Source: Pelomicrobium methylotrophicum (GTDB lineage: Bacteria > Pseudomonadota > Gammaproteobacteria > Burkholderiales > UBA6910). From it: a stretch of 64,000 nt of DNA. Shown piece by piece: positions 1 to 8,437 of the stretch. The position numbers were made by a program, and so were the translations under genes. The stretch lies in the NCBI RefSeq assembly GCF_008014345.1, contig NZ_VPFL01000003.1, positions 1 to 64,000 on the forward strand, written 5' to 3'. The notes beneath the pieces were generated by a model. That model was given only the letters and a program-made list of their open reading frames with translations, did not search any database and had not been told where the DNA came from. How positions within the stretch are numbered: the first letter of the stretch is position 1; every line of letters starts with the position of its first letter.

Positions 1-130
1 TCTTCGCCTGGATTCAGTGGCAACGTCGGCTCCTGGTTCGTTGGGAGTACTACGCCGAGAACTTCCTCGGCTTCGTTCAGCTCGCCTGCATGGTCATCCT
101 ACTCAGGCAATTTTGAGATAGGTTCTAAAA
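1..130 (+). mobile_element. Right end of an IS5-like insertion sequence
   Basis: The transposase tail stops at 116 and is followed by GAGATAGGTTCTAAAA at 115-130, placed like a terminal inverted repeat. The diguanylate cyclase gene starts only 16 bp later, so the insertion has probably replaced its native promoter. The other end and any target duplication are outside the window. Confidence 0.5.
3..116 (+). CDS. IS5-family transposase, C-terminal end (5' part outside window)
   Basis: An open frame enters from the left edge and stops with TGA at 114-116. Its last 37 residues include WQRRLLVRWEYYAENFLGF and end in LLRQF, which is the usual tail of IS5-group DDE transposases: an R/W/E-rich helix followed by a hydrophobic helix. 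The catalytic DDE core lies outside the window. The next bases, GAGATAGGTTCT, look like a terminal inverted repeat, so the element probably ends near 130. Family assignment is from sequence memory only, and it is not possible to say whether the element is intact. Confidence 0.65.
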   Translation, partial: FAWIQWQRRLLVRWEYYAENFLGFVQLACMVILLRQF

Positions 131-145
131 AGGATTTCCATCCCG

Positions 146-1159
146 ATGCATCCCGACCCGAGCTCTTCCGCAAAAAGCGGCGCCTCTGGCGAATTCACGC
201 CTGAATACACCCCTTCGGCCTTGTCCCACCGCCGGCTGGCATGCGAGCCGGAAGCACCGGGCACCGGTCGGTCGGCCGCTGGAGCCGGCCCCATTTCCCG
301 GCTGCTGGCGGTCATCGATCACATTCCCCTGGGCATCGCCATCACGGCGCCGGACGGAACGATCGAATACCTCAACCCCCGCCTGAGCGCCTCCACCGGC
401 CTGCCTGCCGCCGATGCGGCCGGCATCGCGCTCGATTCCATTCGGCTTGCCGAGGAGGCGGGCACTTTCGACCAGATTCGGCCCCTGCTGATGACGCGGG
501 GCTGGTGGCAGGGAGAGGTGCGCTACCGGGAGCGGGCGGGCGGGTTCTTCTATGCCCTGGAATCGGTGTGTACGGCGCGTGAGCCCGACGGCGCGGTGGC
601 GGGGTTCGTGCACTTTGTGCAGGACATGACGAGCCAAAAGCTGGTGGAAACGCTGCGGCGACTGGCTTTCTACGACAGTCTGACCGGCTTGCCGAACCGC
701 TCCCTGATCGAAGATCGCCTGGCGCTGGCGATCGCCCACGCCCGGCGGCGCCGCACTTCGTTCGCCGTCCTATGCATCGACATGGACCAGTTCAAGCAGG
801 TGAACGACACCTTGGGCCACGCCACCGGCGACCGGCTGCTCGCCGCCGTCGCGCAACGGTTGCAGGCCGCCCTGCGGACCACCGACACCCTGGGGCGGTG
901 GGGCGGCGACGAATTCGTCGCCATCGTTGAGGACGCCCAACGGACCGATGCTCTCCTCACTGTCGCCAACAAGCTGGTCGCCACGGGGGAGCGGCCCTAC
1001 TGGATCGGCGACCGGCAGTATCGCATGACCCTCAGCATAGGCGCGAGCCTGTACCCGGATCACGCGCACGATCAGGCGGGCTTGCTCGCCGTCGCCGACG
1101 CCGCCATGTACCGGGCCAAGGCGGCGGGCGGCAACACCTGGCGCGTGCCGCCGCCATAA
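146..1159 (+). CDS. PAS-GGDEF diguanylate cyclase
   Basis: Makes the second messenger c-di-GMP from two GTP. The 337-residue protein has a low-complexity start, a PAS sensor domain at about residues 50-155 (VIDHIPLGIAITAPDGTIEY) and a GGDEF domain from about 170 (DSLTGLPNR). The active-site motif is GGDEF at about 253, with an intact inhibitory site, RTTD, at the canonical spacing before it, so product inhibition is expected. There is no predicted membrane segment, so it should be cytoplasmic. An AAAAGGA sequence precedes the ATG by about 12 bases. The gene sits directly behind an insertion sequence end, and its promoter may come from or be lost to that element. The PAS ligand is unknown. Confidence 0.93.
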   Translation: MHPDPSSSAKSGASGEFTPEYTPSALSHRRLACEPEAPGTGRSAAGAGPISRLLAVIDHIPLGIAITAPDGTIEYLNPRLSASTGLPAADAAGIALDSIRLAEEAGTFDQIRPLLMTRGWWQGEVRYRERAGGFFYALESVCTAREPDGAVAGFVHFVQDMTSQKLVETLRRLAFYDSLTGLPNRSLIEDRLALAIAHARRRRTSFAVLCIDMDQFKQVNDTLGHATGDRLLAAVAQRLQAALRTTDTLGRWGGDEFVAIVEDAQRTDALLTVANKLVATGERPYWIGDRQYRMTLSIGASLYPDHAHDQAGLLAVADAAMYRAKAAGGNTWRVPPP

Positions 1160-1293
1160 ACGGCTCAAGTCATCCGATCCACGGCTGAAGCCCCTTGCGC
1201 GGGCGCGGGCAGCCCTGCCCCGGGGCCACCGGCCGCGGTATCATCGGCGGCCATGAGGACACGCGTTCCCGGCCCGCGCAAAATCCTGGCGCC

Positions 1294-2238
1294 ATGACGC
1301 CCCGCCACGGCCGCCTCCTCTGCCTCGATCCCCACGGCTTCCATCGGGTCGCGTACACCGAATGGGGCGACCGGTCCAATCCCCACGTCGTGGTGTGCGT
1401 CCATGGGCTCACCCGCAACCGCCGGGATTTCGACTTCCTCGCCATGGCGCTGGCCGAGCACTGCCGCGTCGTGTGCATGGACGTCGTGGGCCGCGGCGAC
1501 AGCGACTGGCTCGAGCACAAAGAGGACTACGGCTTTCCGCTCTATCTTTCGGACGCCGCCGCCCTCATCGCCCATCTCACCGCCCCCGTGCCCGAGGACT
1601 GGTGGACGCTTCCGCGGCGGCTCTTCTCGCGCAGCAACGCGACGCGCTTGGACTGGATCGGCACCTCCATGGGTGGGCTGATCGGCATGATGCTGGCGGC
1701 AAGAGCCCGGACTCCCATTCGCCGCCTGGTGCTGAACGACGTGGGCCCGCTGGTGCCATGGGCGGGATTGGCAAGGCTCAAGGGGATCCACGCCGGCCTT
1801 TACACGAAATTCCGTGATCTCGAGGAGGTCGAAGCTCACTTGCGCGCCGTCTGCGCCACCTTCGGGCCGCTCGACGACGCCAAGTGGCGGCATGTGGCCC
1901 GCCATAGCGCCCGGCGGCTGGAGGACGGCAGCTACGTGCTTGCCTGCGACCCCGGGATCGTCGGCTCCCTGCGCAGCAGCGCCACCGACGGAATCGAGTT
2001 CGGCACCGACTTTCTCATGGGCGTGGATCTCTGGCCCGTGTGGGAGGCGGTGCGCTGCCCCGTGCTGGTGCTTCGTGGCGCCGAGTCGGACCTGCTCCTC
2101 GCGAGCACGGCGCAGGAGATGACGCGGCGGGGGCCCCAAGCCCGGGTGGTGGAGTTCCCCGGCATCGGCCACGCGCCTTGGCTCATGACCGACGAGCAAA
2201 TCGGCGTCGTGCGCGAATTTCTGCTGGACAAGGATTGA
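1294..2238 (+). CDS. Alpha/beta-fold hydrolase
   Basis: A 314-residue hydrolase of the alpha/beta superfamily. The oxyanion region VCVHGLTRN, the nucleophile elbow GTSMGG, an acidic residue in RGAESD and the catalytic His in GIGHAPW give a complete Ser-Asp-His triad. A lid-like insertion lies between the HGLTRN strand and the elbow (about residues 70-125). An upstream in-frame extension to 1195 exists, but the chosen ATG at 1294 begins the conserved region. There is no signal peptide, so it is cytoplasmic. The substrate cannot be told from sequence; esters, lactones or C-C bond hydrolases are all possible. The gene stands alone downstream of the cyclase. Confidence 0.85.
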   Translation: MTPRHGRLLCLDPHGFHRVAYTEWGDRSNPHVVVCVHGLTRNRRDFDFLAMALAEHCRVVCMDVVGRGDSDWLEHKEDYGFPLYLSDAAALIAHLTAPVPEDWWTLPRRLFSRSNATRLDWIGTSMGGLIGMMLAARARTPIRRLVLNDVGPLVPWAGLARLKGIHAGLYTKFRDLEEVEAHLRAVCATFGPLDDAKWRHVARHSARRLEDGSYVLACDPGIVGSLRSSATDGIEFGTDFLMGVDLWPVWEAVRCPVLVLRGAESDLLLASTAQEMTRRGPQARVVEFPGIGHAPWLMTDEQIGVVREFLLDKD

Positions 2239-2290
2239 TCAGAACGCCCCGGAGCCGCAACGCCGACCGCCCGCCGGGGTCCCGTTAGGG

Positions 2291-2686
2291 CTAGTCGGTG
2301 GAGATGATCCAGGCCCGCTGCGCGGCCGAAGGATGTTCCACGCGATGCAGCCGCGCCGAGCTTCTCAGGCGCTCCTCCGCCTCCTCCCAGGAAGGCGGTT
2401 CCGTGGATGCCTGGGTCCACTCAGCGGTGGCGATTTCGTCGCACCAGTATCGGAACTTGCGCAAGTCGATCAGCGGCCCGCCCACCCCGCGATGGGCCTG
2501 CTGGGCGGAGGCGTCCTCCCAGACGGACATGAACCAGAAGGTGAGCCCCTGGGTTTTGCGGGTCTGCGTCATGAGCCATCCCGGAGCGTGCTGCAAGAAG
2601 CGCAAAGCTCGCCCCGCATGGAGCATGAACGGCAGAAGAAAATCGCTGGAGCGCAAGCGGATGCGGGTGAGGGCGACGAAAGCCAT
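2291..2686 (-). CDS. Hypothetical protein, probable dimeric alpha/beta-barrel (monooxygenase-like) fold
   Basis: The 131-residue protein has the look of small ABM or DUF3291-like proteins: an N-terminal strand (MAFVALTRIRL), a helix with a hydrophobic face, the LTFWFMSVWED strand near residue 50 and a conserved aromatic-rich centre (FRYWCDEIATAEW). No catalytic residues are diagnostic. It is convergent with the hydrolase at 1294 and faces dinB on the other strand. I do not recognise a specific family with certainty. The frame is a real coding frame by its GC3 pattern and its conserved-looking motifs. Confidence 0.6.
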   Translation of the reverse strand: MAFVALTRIRLRSSDFLLPFMLHAGRALRFLQHAPGWLMTQTRKTQGLTFWFMSVWEDASAQQAHRGVGGPLIDLRKFRYWCDEIATAEWTQASTEPPSWEEAEERLRSSARLHRVEHPSAAQRAWIISTD

Positions 2687-2811
2687 GGCGGTTGATCGAA
2701 TGAGCGCAGACCCGCCTCAAGTATAGGGCACGAAGCCGCCAAAACCGCGAACCGCCCTTCGATCGCTGGCGTGACGATCCATGGGGCGCGGCCTTGCTTT
2801 GCCGGCCGGTT

Positions 2812-2827
2812 CTGTATAAATATACAG
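2812..2827 (+). promoter_or_regulatory. LexA (SOS) box upstream of dinB
   Basis: CTGTATAAATATACAG is a perfect CTGT-N8-ACAG palindrome, identical in form to the E. coli LexA operator. It ends 25 bases before the dinB start codon and so would overlap the promoter. It predicts DNA-damage induction. Confidence 0.9.
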
Positions 2828-2852
2828 AAAAAGATCCCGCCGGAGCCAGGCA

Positions 2853-4067
2853 ATGCCGCTGCGCGCTTTGTTCGTCGACTTCGACGCCTACTTCGCCTCG
2901 GTCGAGCAGCAGGACGATCCGAAGCTGCGTGGCCGTCCGGTGGCCGTGGTGCCGGTGATGGCGGACACCACCTGTTGCATCGCCGTGAGCTACGCGGCGA
3001 AGCGCTACGGGATCAAGACCGGCACCCAGGTGGCTGAGGCTCGGCGGCGGTGTCCGGGTCTCGTGCTCCTGCCTGCCCGCCACGAGCGCTACATCGAAGT
3101 CCACCATCAGCTCGTGCAGGCGGTCGAGTCCTGCATTCCGGTGGACGCCGTGCTCTCGATCGACGAGATGGCCTGCACGCTGACCGGCAGCTGGTGCATG
3201 CCCGAGCGCGCCCGGGAGATCGCCTGCCGGGTCAAGGCCGCGGTGCGGGAAGTGGGCGAAGCCCTCACCTGTTCTATCGGCATCGCCCCCAACCGATTCC
3301 TCGCCAAGACCGCTTCCAAGATGGACAAGCCGGACGGGCTGACCGTGATCCGCGAAGAAGACTTGCCGCAAGCGCTGTACCGGCTCGAACTCGGCGACCT
3401 GAACGGCATCGGGCCGCGCATGCGGGTCCGCCTGCAACGCGCGGGAATTTTGAGCGTTCGGGACCTATACGCAGCGAGCGCTGCGGCGCTGCGCCGGGTC
3501 TGGGGTGGTATCGAAGGGGAACGGATGTACGCGCGGTTGCGCGGCGAGACGCTGCCCGAGCCCGAGGCGAAGCGCGCGAGCATCGGCCATTCCCACGTGC
3601 TCGCGCCCGAGCTGCGGGGAGACGATGCGGCCCTGGCCGTGCTGCACCGCCTGCTGCAGAAGGCAGCTTGGCGGCTGCGCAAGCTGGGTTATCTCGCCGG
3701 CGGGCTGCGCCTGTCGCTGCGCCATGCAGACGGCCACGGCTGGCACGGCAAACGGCGGCTGGGAGCAACCCAGGACACCCTGGTCTTGGTGCAGGCGATG
3801 ACGGAGTTGTGGGAGGCACGCCCGCGCCGCAAGCCGCCCCTGCTGGGGGTAGGCGTCACCCTGACGCATCTGTCCGAGGCGCGCGGACAGTCCTTGGACC
3901 TGTTCGCCGAGGCCGCCGCCCGCGCGCGGCTCAACGAAGTCGTCGACCGGTTGAACGCCCGCTTCGGCAGGAACACCGTCTACTTCGGCGGCGCCCACGG
4001 GGCGCTGGAGGCCGCGCCCATGCGCATCGCCTTCACCCACGTGCCGGACCCGCGCACGGAACGCTGA
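2853..4067 (+). CDS. dinB: Y-family DNA polymerase (DNA polymerase IV type)
   Basis: An error-prone translesion polymerase of 404 residues. The N-terminal palm starts LFVDFDAYFASVEQ, with metal-binding Asp at about 9 and 11. SIDEM near residue 107 supplies the second acidic pair. CSIGIAPNRFLAKTASKMDKP is the classic Y-family block, followed by the helix-hairpin-helix (LNGIGPRMRVRL) and the little-finger domain. It is longer than E. coli DinB (351 residues), with a C-terminal DLFAEA segment suggestive of a clamp-binding motif. The metal site reads SIDEM rather than the usual SIDEAYLD, so this is a divergent DinB subgroup. A perfect LexA box precedes it. The 3' end overlaps the convergent MOSC gene by 35 bp. 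Confidence 0.93.
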   Translation: MPLRALFVDFDAYFASVEQQDDPKLRGRPVAVVPVMADTTCCIAVSYAAKRYGIKTGTQVAEARRRCPGLVLLPARHERYIEVHHQLVQAVESCIPVDAVLSIDEMACTLTGSWCMPERAREIACRVKAAVREVGEALTCSIGIAPNRFLAKTASKMDKPDGLTVIREEDLPQALYRLELGDLNGIGPRMRVRLQRAGILSVRDLYAASAAALRRVWGGIEGERMYARLRGETLPEPEAKRASIGHSHVLAPELRGDDAALAVLHRLLQKAAWRLRKLGYLAGGLRLSLRHADGHGWHGKRRLGATQDTLVLVQAMTELWEARPRRKPPLLGVGVTLTHLSEARGQSLDLFAEAAARARLNEVVDRLNARFGRNTVYFGGAHGALEAAPMRIAFTHVPDPRTER

Positions 4068-4740
4068 CGTCTCCGCCCTTGTCGCAGCGGCTGCGGGCCC
4101 GCTCGCGCCAGGCGGGCGAAAGCTCGGGAAGCTCGGCCAAGGCGTCGAGTTCGTGCCGGCCGGGCTGCCGGGCGAACAGTGCGCGCAACACCCGGTGCAC
4201 GGGCCACTGGGGGCACGGCCGCTCCACCAGCACGATCGGGTCGCCGGGGCTCATCCATCCTTCCTCCAGCACCCGGTAGTACCAGCCGGTGCGAAGCGAC
4301 TCGAAGACGAAGTCCACCATCCTCGGCTCGTTGAAACGCAGGTTCAAGTTGCGGCACGGCTGCCGTCCCTGGGACACCTGAAGGAGCGCGGTGCCGACCC
4401 GGCACACGTCGCCCACGCACACGTCGGCCTCCGTGATCCCGAGGGTAGAGATGTTTTCGCCGAATGCCCCCGGCTCGGCGAGCCGCGGCGCAAGATGGGG
4501 CTGCTCCTCGCGCCAGGCCCGGTAGTGGTCCCAAGGATAGTGATGCAACGCCTTCTCCGGGCCGCCGTGGTGCTTGGCGTTGGCGTGCTCGTCACCCGCA
4601 AGGCCGGTTCGCGTCACCCGCAGCGGGCCTGCGACCTCGCGCTTGTCGATGGCGCTCCGGGTGCCGTCGTCGCCCAAGGGTTGGATCCGCCCGATGCGCA
4701 GCGATTCGACGCGGGCCACCACGCGCGTTTTCCCGCTCAT
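4033..4740 (-). CDS. MOSC domain protein, YiiM-like
   Basis: A MOSC (molybdenum cofactor sulfurase C-terminal) protein of 235 residues with a C-terminal three-helix extension, the layout of E. coli YiiM, which reduces N-hydroxylated compounds using Moco. The conserved Cys sits in GRQPCRNLN near residue 128, and GEFGEN-type sequence (PGAFGENI) lies just before it. There is no signal peptide. Its last 35 bp overlap the end of dinB on the other strand. Moco use would fit the molybdoenzyme NasA elsewhere in this window, but there is no operon link. Confidence 0.85.
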   Translation of the reverse strand: MSGKTRVVARVESLRIGRIQPLGDDGTRSAIDKREVAGPLRVTRTGLAGDEHANAKHHGGPEKALHHYPWDHYRAWREEQPHLAPRLAEPGAFGENISTLGITEADVCVGDVCRVGTALLQVSQGRQPCRNLNLRFNEPRMVDFVFESLRTGWYYRVLEEGWMSPGDPIVLVERPCPQWPVHRVLRALFARQPGRHELDALAELPELSPAWRERARSRCDKGGDVSVPCAGPARG

Positions 4741-4788
4741 CGGCGCCCCGTCATGTTTTCCAGGACCGGCTGCATGCGATCGTCCTGC

Positions 4789-6456
4789 CTAAGCCTCCCC
4801 GCCCGACACCCGACCTCTTCCCTGGGGCTCGGCCGCTGCCACGGCGCTCATCCAGGCCTCGGCGGCGAGATAATGGATGACCCGTGGCGGCTCGCGCCCC
4901 GAGTGCAGCGCCAGGATGCGCGTCTCCAGGTCGCGGTCAGCCCGGGTCACCCGGGCGTGCTGGCGCAGGTGCTCGGCCCACGACTCGGTGATGAAGTGCT
5001 CGACGAAGCGTTCGGGCCGCTCCGTGTCGCGGAAGATCTGCCAGTACACCGCGCCGTCGCGCAGCCGCATGCGCCGCACCGAGCGCATCGCCTTGAGGAA
5101 GCGGTTCACGTGTTCCGGTCGCACCTGATATTCCACGGTGACCAGCACCGGGCCGGCGTCCGGCTCCAGCGCCTCGGCCGGCATCGGCTCCGGCCAGTGC
5201 ATGGCCGGAGTGAGATCCACATGGTCGTGGCCGCCGATGTGGATGGTGCGAGTGGCGAAGACCGCCAGCGCGCTGCCGGCGCCGGCCGCCGCCAGCGTCC
5301 AGGGAATGCCGACCACCTCGGCAAGTTGTCCCCAGATGACCGAGCCGGCGCTCATGCAGCCCATGAGCACCACCATGTGCAGCGCCAGACCGCGGGCCCG
5401 CACCCAGGGCGGCAGCGCGGTCTGCGCCGCCACCTGCATCGCCGACAGCACCGCGATCCAGCCGGCACCCACCACCAGCAGGGCGAAGGCCGCGGCATAG
5501 ACGTTGGCGAAGGCGGCGAGCAGCCCGTTCGCGCCCGCGTACGCCAGCGTGGCGTACATCACGATCCGGTCCCGCGAGAACCGGGCGCGCAGCCACGGCA
5601 TGGCGAACGCCCCGGCCACCGCGCCGGTGCCGATGCACGCGAGCAATCCGCCGTAGAGCGTCGCCCCGCCGCCCAGCTCCTCGCTGGCGATGAGGGGCAG
5701 GAGGGCCCATACCGCGGCTGCGAAGGGAAAGAAAGCGAGCCCCCGCACCAGCACCCGCTGCAGCAGGGGGGCGTGGCGGGCGTAGCGGAAGCCGCTGCGC
5801 AGCGCGCCCATCAGGCGCTCCGCCGGCATGTTCACCACGGGCGCCGGGCGCCTCCAGGACCGCAGCGCCGCCATCATCCCCAGGTACGACAACGCGTTCG
5901 CCAGGAATACGGTGGCCGTGCCGGCGGTGGCGACGATCGCCCCGGCGAGCGCCGGTCCCACCGCCCGCGAGAGGTTGAGCGACAAGCTGTTCAGCGCCAC
6001 CGCCGAGGTGAGCTCGCTGCGGGGCACCAGCTCCTGCACCGAAGCCGACCACGCCGGGTTCATGGCGGCCGCGCCGCAACCGATCAGGAACGTGAGCGCC
6101 AGCAGCCACCCCGGCGTCGTGAGGCCGGCATAGGTCATGGCCGCGAGCACGCTGGCGAAGCTCAGCATCCACACCTGGGCGACGAAGAGCTGGCTGCGCC
6201 GGTCCACGATGTCGGCGAGCGCCCCCGCGGGCAGCGCCAGCAGGAATATGGGCAAAGACTGGGCCGCCTGCACCAGCGCCACCATGGCCGGCGAGCGGGT
6301 GAGCTCGGCCATGAGCCACCCCGTCCCCATGTTCTGCATCCAGGTGCCCACGTTCGAGATCAGCGCGGCAGTCCACAGCCGGCGGAAGACGGACCGCTTG
6401 AGCGGCGCCCAAGCCGAGGCCAGAGCAGGTTGTTGGGACCGCAGGGTGTCGTCCAT
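4789..6456 (-). CDS. MFS transporter (EntS/MFS_3-like) with C-terminal alpha/beta-barrel domain
   Basis: A 555-residue fusion. Residues 1-410 are a 12-segment major facilitator of the EntS/PF05977 type, beginning FRRLWTAALISNVGTWMQN, with the conserved loop ADIVDRR between helices 2 and 3. Residues about 440-535 (VLVTVEYQVRPEHVNRF to VIHYL) form a soluble domain resembling antibiotic-biosynthesis monooxygenase barrels. The C-terminal domain should lie in the cytoplasm and may bind or test the exported compound. The substrate is unknown; relatives export siderophores or drugs. The gene is transcribed alone, 158 bp upstream of the FMN reductase. Confidence 0.85.
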   Translation of the reverse strand: MDDTLRSQQPALASAWAPLKRSVFRRLWTAALISNVGTWMQNMGTGWLMAELTRSPAMVALVQAAQSLPIFLLALPAGALADIVDRRSQLFVAQVWMLSFASVLAAMTYAGLTTPGWLLALTFLIGCGAAAMNPAWSASVQELVPRSELTSAVALNSLSLNLSRAVGPALAGAIVATAGTATVFLANALSYLGMMAALRSWRRPAPVVNMPAERLMGALRSGFRYARHAPLLQRVLVRGLAFFPFAAAVWALLPLIASEELGGGATLYGGLLACIGTGAVAGAFAMPWLRARFSRDRIVMYATLAYAGANGLLAAFANVYAAAFALLVVGAGWIAVLSAMQVAAQTALPPWVRARGLALHMVVLMGCMSAGSVIWGQLAEVVGIPWTLAAAGAGSALAVFATRTIHIGGHDHVDLTPAMHWPEPMPAEALEPDAGPVLVTVEYQVRPEHVNRFLKAMRSVRRMRLRDGAVYWQIFRDTERPERFVEHFITESWAEHLRQHARVTRADRDLETRILALHSGREPPRVIHYLAAEAWMSAVAAAEPQGRGRVSGGEA

Positions 6457-6614
6457 GGTGAAAAGGCAGCCGCTTGGGGTCGCATCCTAACAGCCCCAAG
6501 GACCGCACCGCCTGCGCCGTCAAGCACCTCGGCCAAGCGCAGTGCGCTCCAGGGAATGCCGGCGCCAGGTCAATCTGCTCTCCGGAGAACGAGCGGCGGC
6601 GTTTTCTCCCCGTC

Positions 6615-7175
6615 TCAACGGCGCAGCCGGCGCGTCCATTCCACCAGCGCCTCGACGAGCTGCCGGATCAACGCCCGCGTGGACTCGTCCTTGAGTGCGC
6701 CGTTTTCATCGAAGCGGCTCGGGGCCAGGGAGATCATGACTTCGGGCTTGTTGAGGATATGGGCGTTCAGGTAAATGAAGCACTGCCGCAGATGGTACTG
6801 GGCCCGGGCGCTGCCCAGCATGCCGGGGCTCGCGCCCATGATGGCGATGGGCTTTTCGTTGAACGGCTGGTCCGGCGGGCGGGAGGCCCAGTCGATGGCG
6901 TTCTTGAGCACTCCGGGCACCGAAAAGTTGTATTCGGGGGTGGCGATGAGGAGTGCATCCGCGGCGCGGATCTGCTCCCGCAGCCGCGCGACCGGCGTCG
7001 GGAAGCCTTTTTCCTTCACGTCCTCGTTGTAGAGGGGCAGATCGCCGATCTCGGCGAATTCCATGCGGGCGCCCGTAGGCAGAAGTTCCGTCGCCGCCCT
7101 GAGCGCCGCCGTGTTGTAGGACCGGGCCCGGAGGCTGCCGGAGATGCCGAGAATGCGAAGGGTCGGATCGGTCAT
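6615..7175 (-). CDS. NADPH-dependent FMN reductase family protein (ChrR-like)
   Basis: A 186-residue flavodoxin-like reductase. The FMN phosphate loop is SGSLRARSYN at about residues 12-21, and the isoalloxazine-contacting motif TPEYNFSVPGVLKNAIDW lies at about 80-97. Both are hallmarks of the ChrR/YieF/ArsH group, which reduces quinones, chromate or nitro compounds with NAD(P)H. A strong AGGAG lies 6 bases before the ATG. Upstream on the same strand are degraded Sir2 and SDR remnants, so any former operon has decayed. Confidence 0.9.
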   Translation of the reverse strand: MTDPTLRILGISGSLRARSYNTAALRAATELLPTGARMEFAEIGDLPLYNEDVKEKGFPTPVARLREQIRAADALLIATPEYNFSVPGVLKNAIDWASRPPDQPFNEKPIAIMGASPGMLGSARAQYHLRQCFIYLNAHILNKPEVMISLAPSRFDENGALKDESTRALIRQLVEALVEWTRRLRR

Positions 7176-7232
7176 GGGTTCTCCTTTTTTCAGGTCGTCA
7201 TACCCAGCGCGGCCGTTCCACCCATGGCGGGC

Positions 7233-7440
7233 TCAAAACCGCTCGACCCAGGGCCGAAGGTCGAGCTCCTGGGTCCAGGCGCTGCGCGGCTGCCGGTGCA
7301 ACGGGTCGTAGGCCTCGGCGATCGCTGCCGGCTCCAATAGGGAGTCGAGGCCGTGCTGGGCGAGCAGGTGTTCGTCGCGTTCGGAGTTGGATATGGCCGT
7401 CGATCGCCACGTGGACGCCCTGGGAACCCAGCTCCCGGGC
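7233..7440 (-). pseudogene. Short-chain dehydrogenase remnant (C-terminal end only)
   Basis: Reading the minus strand from about 7440, one frame gives RELGSQGVHVAIDGHIQ. After a one-base shift another frame gives SERDEHLLAQHGLDSLLEP, then AIAEAYDPLHRQPRSAWTQ and ELDLRPWVERF-stop. These are the last parts of a classical SDR (glucose-1-dehydrogenase-like) protein. The Rossmann fold and YxxxK active site are missing, a few residues after GVHVA are deleted, and a frameshift splits the remnant. It abuts the Sir2 remnant in a deletion scar. Confidence 0.8.
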
Positions 7441-7701
7441 CGCTCTGGGCTAGCGCTCGGTGGGCGGCGTTGGGTCGGGACGCCGCCACGCGGGGCCAGC
7501 CGATCAGGCTCTGCGCCCAGTCGCGCCGGCGCGCCGAGTCGGAGCGCAGGAATTCCTGGTGGCTCAGGGACGGCGTGCGCTTCCACCGGCCTTCCGCGTC
7601 CCGGTAATCCGGAATGCTGCAGGCGGTGCTCACCCCCGCGCCGGTAGCACCAGCAGGCGCGGATGGGTGCGGACGAAGCGCAGAAGGGCCTGGGTCTCCA
7701 T
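7440..7701 (-). pseudogene. Sir2-family NAD-dependent deacetylase remnant (N-terminal part only)
   Basis: From ATG 7701 the frame reads METQALLRFVRTHPRLLVL. A one-base deletion near 7643 then shifts it, and the next frame gives GAGVSTACSIPDYRDAEGRW and later RPNAAHRALA. This is the sirtuin NAD-binding start: GAGxS, then IPDYR. The catalytic His and the zinc-binding Cys region are absent because the sequence runs straight into the SDR tail at about 7440. It is not translatable as one protein. Confidence 0.8.
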
Positions 7702-7771
7702 CACGGGAGGCTCGGGCGGATTTGAGCAGTGAGCGAGCCGAAATGGCAGACAACCGCCATCCTCTCAAAAG

Positions 7772-8146
7772 CTAAGACCGATAGGGGCGCTTCAACCCCT
7801 TGAACATGGGGAAATGCTTTAGATTGAGGGTGGCCAGTTCCAGATTGGCGGTCTTCGCCGTCGCAGCAATGAGGGCGTCGATCGGATCGACGCCGTGGCT
7901 CGGTCCGTACTGGCGAAGATAGTCTCCGGCGAGACTTGCAATCTCCAGTCCGATGTCATGAACTGTATATACTTCCAGAAGCCGTTCGATCTGGCGGCGC
8001 TCCCGCGCATTGCGGGCGCCCGCGATGAGTTCCGTTGCTGTGATCGCCGACAGCGATGGCACTTCAGGCAGACCGTTCACGAACGCCACCGCCGCCTCTC
8101 GCCCGCGCAACACGTCGATGACGATGCAGGTGTCGAGAAGCATCAT
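7772..8146 (-). CDS. vapC: Type II toxin, VapC-like PIN-domain ribonuclease
   Basis: A 124-residue PIN nuclease. The acidic active site is visible: Asp5 in LLDTCIVIDVL, Glu39 in ATELIAG, Asp90 in DPIDALIAA, and the TLNLKHF block near 107-112. Related VapC toxins cut initiator tRNA or other structured RNAs. The start codon overlaps the stop codon of the antitoxin gene (ATGA, 8143-8146), which indicates translational coupling. All key residues are present, so the toxin is probably functional. Confidence 0.9.
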   Translation of the reverse strand: MMLLDTCIVIDVLRGREAAVAFVNGLPEVPSLSAITATELIAGARNARERRQIERLLEVYTVHDIGLEIASLAGDYLRQYGPSHGVDPIDALIAATAKTANLELATLNLKHFPMFKGLKRPYRS

Positions 8147-8415
8147 GTCCGTTCATAGACGAACGCAAATCGACGCTTGGCCGCAGCCCGAATCTCACGG
8201 CTCAAGTCCTCGAGTCCCGGACGATCCTTCCACATTCCTGCGATCGCGCGCGTCGCTTCCCGCCAGTCGATGTCCTCGCGCTGCGCCCTCTCGATCAGAA
8301 GATCGACGCTCTTCCGGATCAGATCGGACTGCTTCTGCCCCGTCCGCGCGGCGATGGATCTGAGCGCCGCTCTCTGGTCCTCGCGCAAAAACACCTGAAT
8401 CTTTCGCATGGTCAT
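8143..8415 (-). CDS. Antitoxin of the VapBC pair, ribbon-helix-helix type
   Basis: A 90-residue protein starting MTMRKIQVFLREDQRAAL, a ribbon-helix-helix DNA-binding start (strand then two helices, with GQKQSDLIRKSVD as helix 2). The C-terminal half (WREATRAIAGMWKDR) would wrap the toxin. I chose ATG 8415 because GGCGGA lies 6 bases upstream. A longer start at 8442 would lie inside the palindromic operator candidate at 8438-8456. It overlaps vapC by 4 bases. Confidence 0.85.
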   Translation of the reverse strand: MTMRKIQVFLREDQRAALRSIAARTGQKQSDLIRKSVDLLIERAQREDIDWREATRAIAGMWKDRPGLEDLSREIRAAAKRRFAFVYERT

Positions 8416-8437
8416 GGCGATTCCGCCGCATCTAGAC

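Noticed and set aside
4153-6774. A very long open frame on the plus strand opposite the MOSC and MFS genes
   Set aside because: It is antisense to two genes with clear conserved motifs; its product is Arg/His/Gly-rich without recognisable domains, as expected of GC-rich antisense frames.
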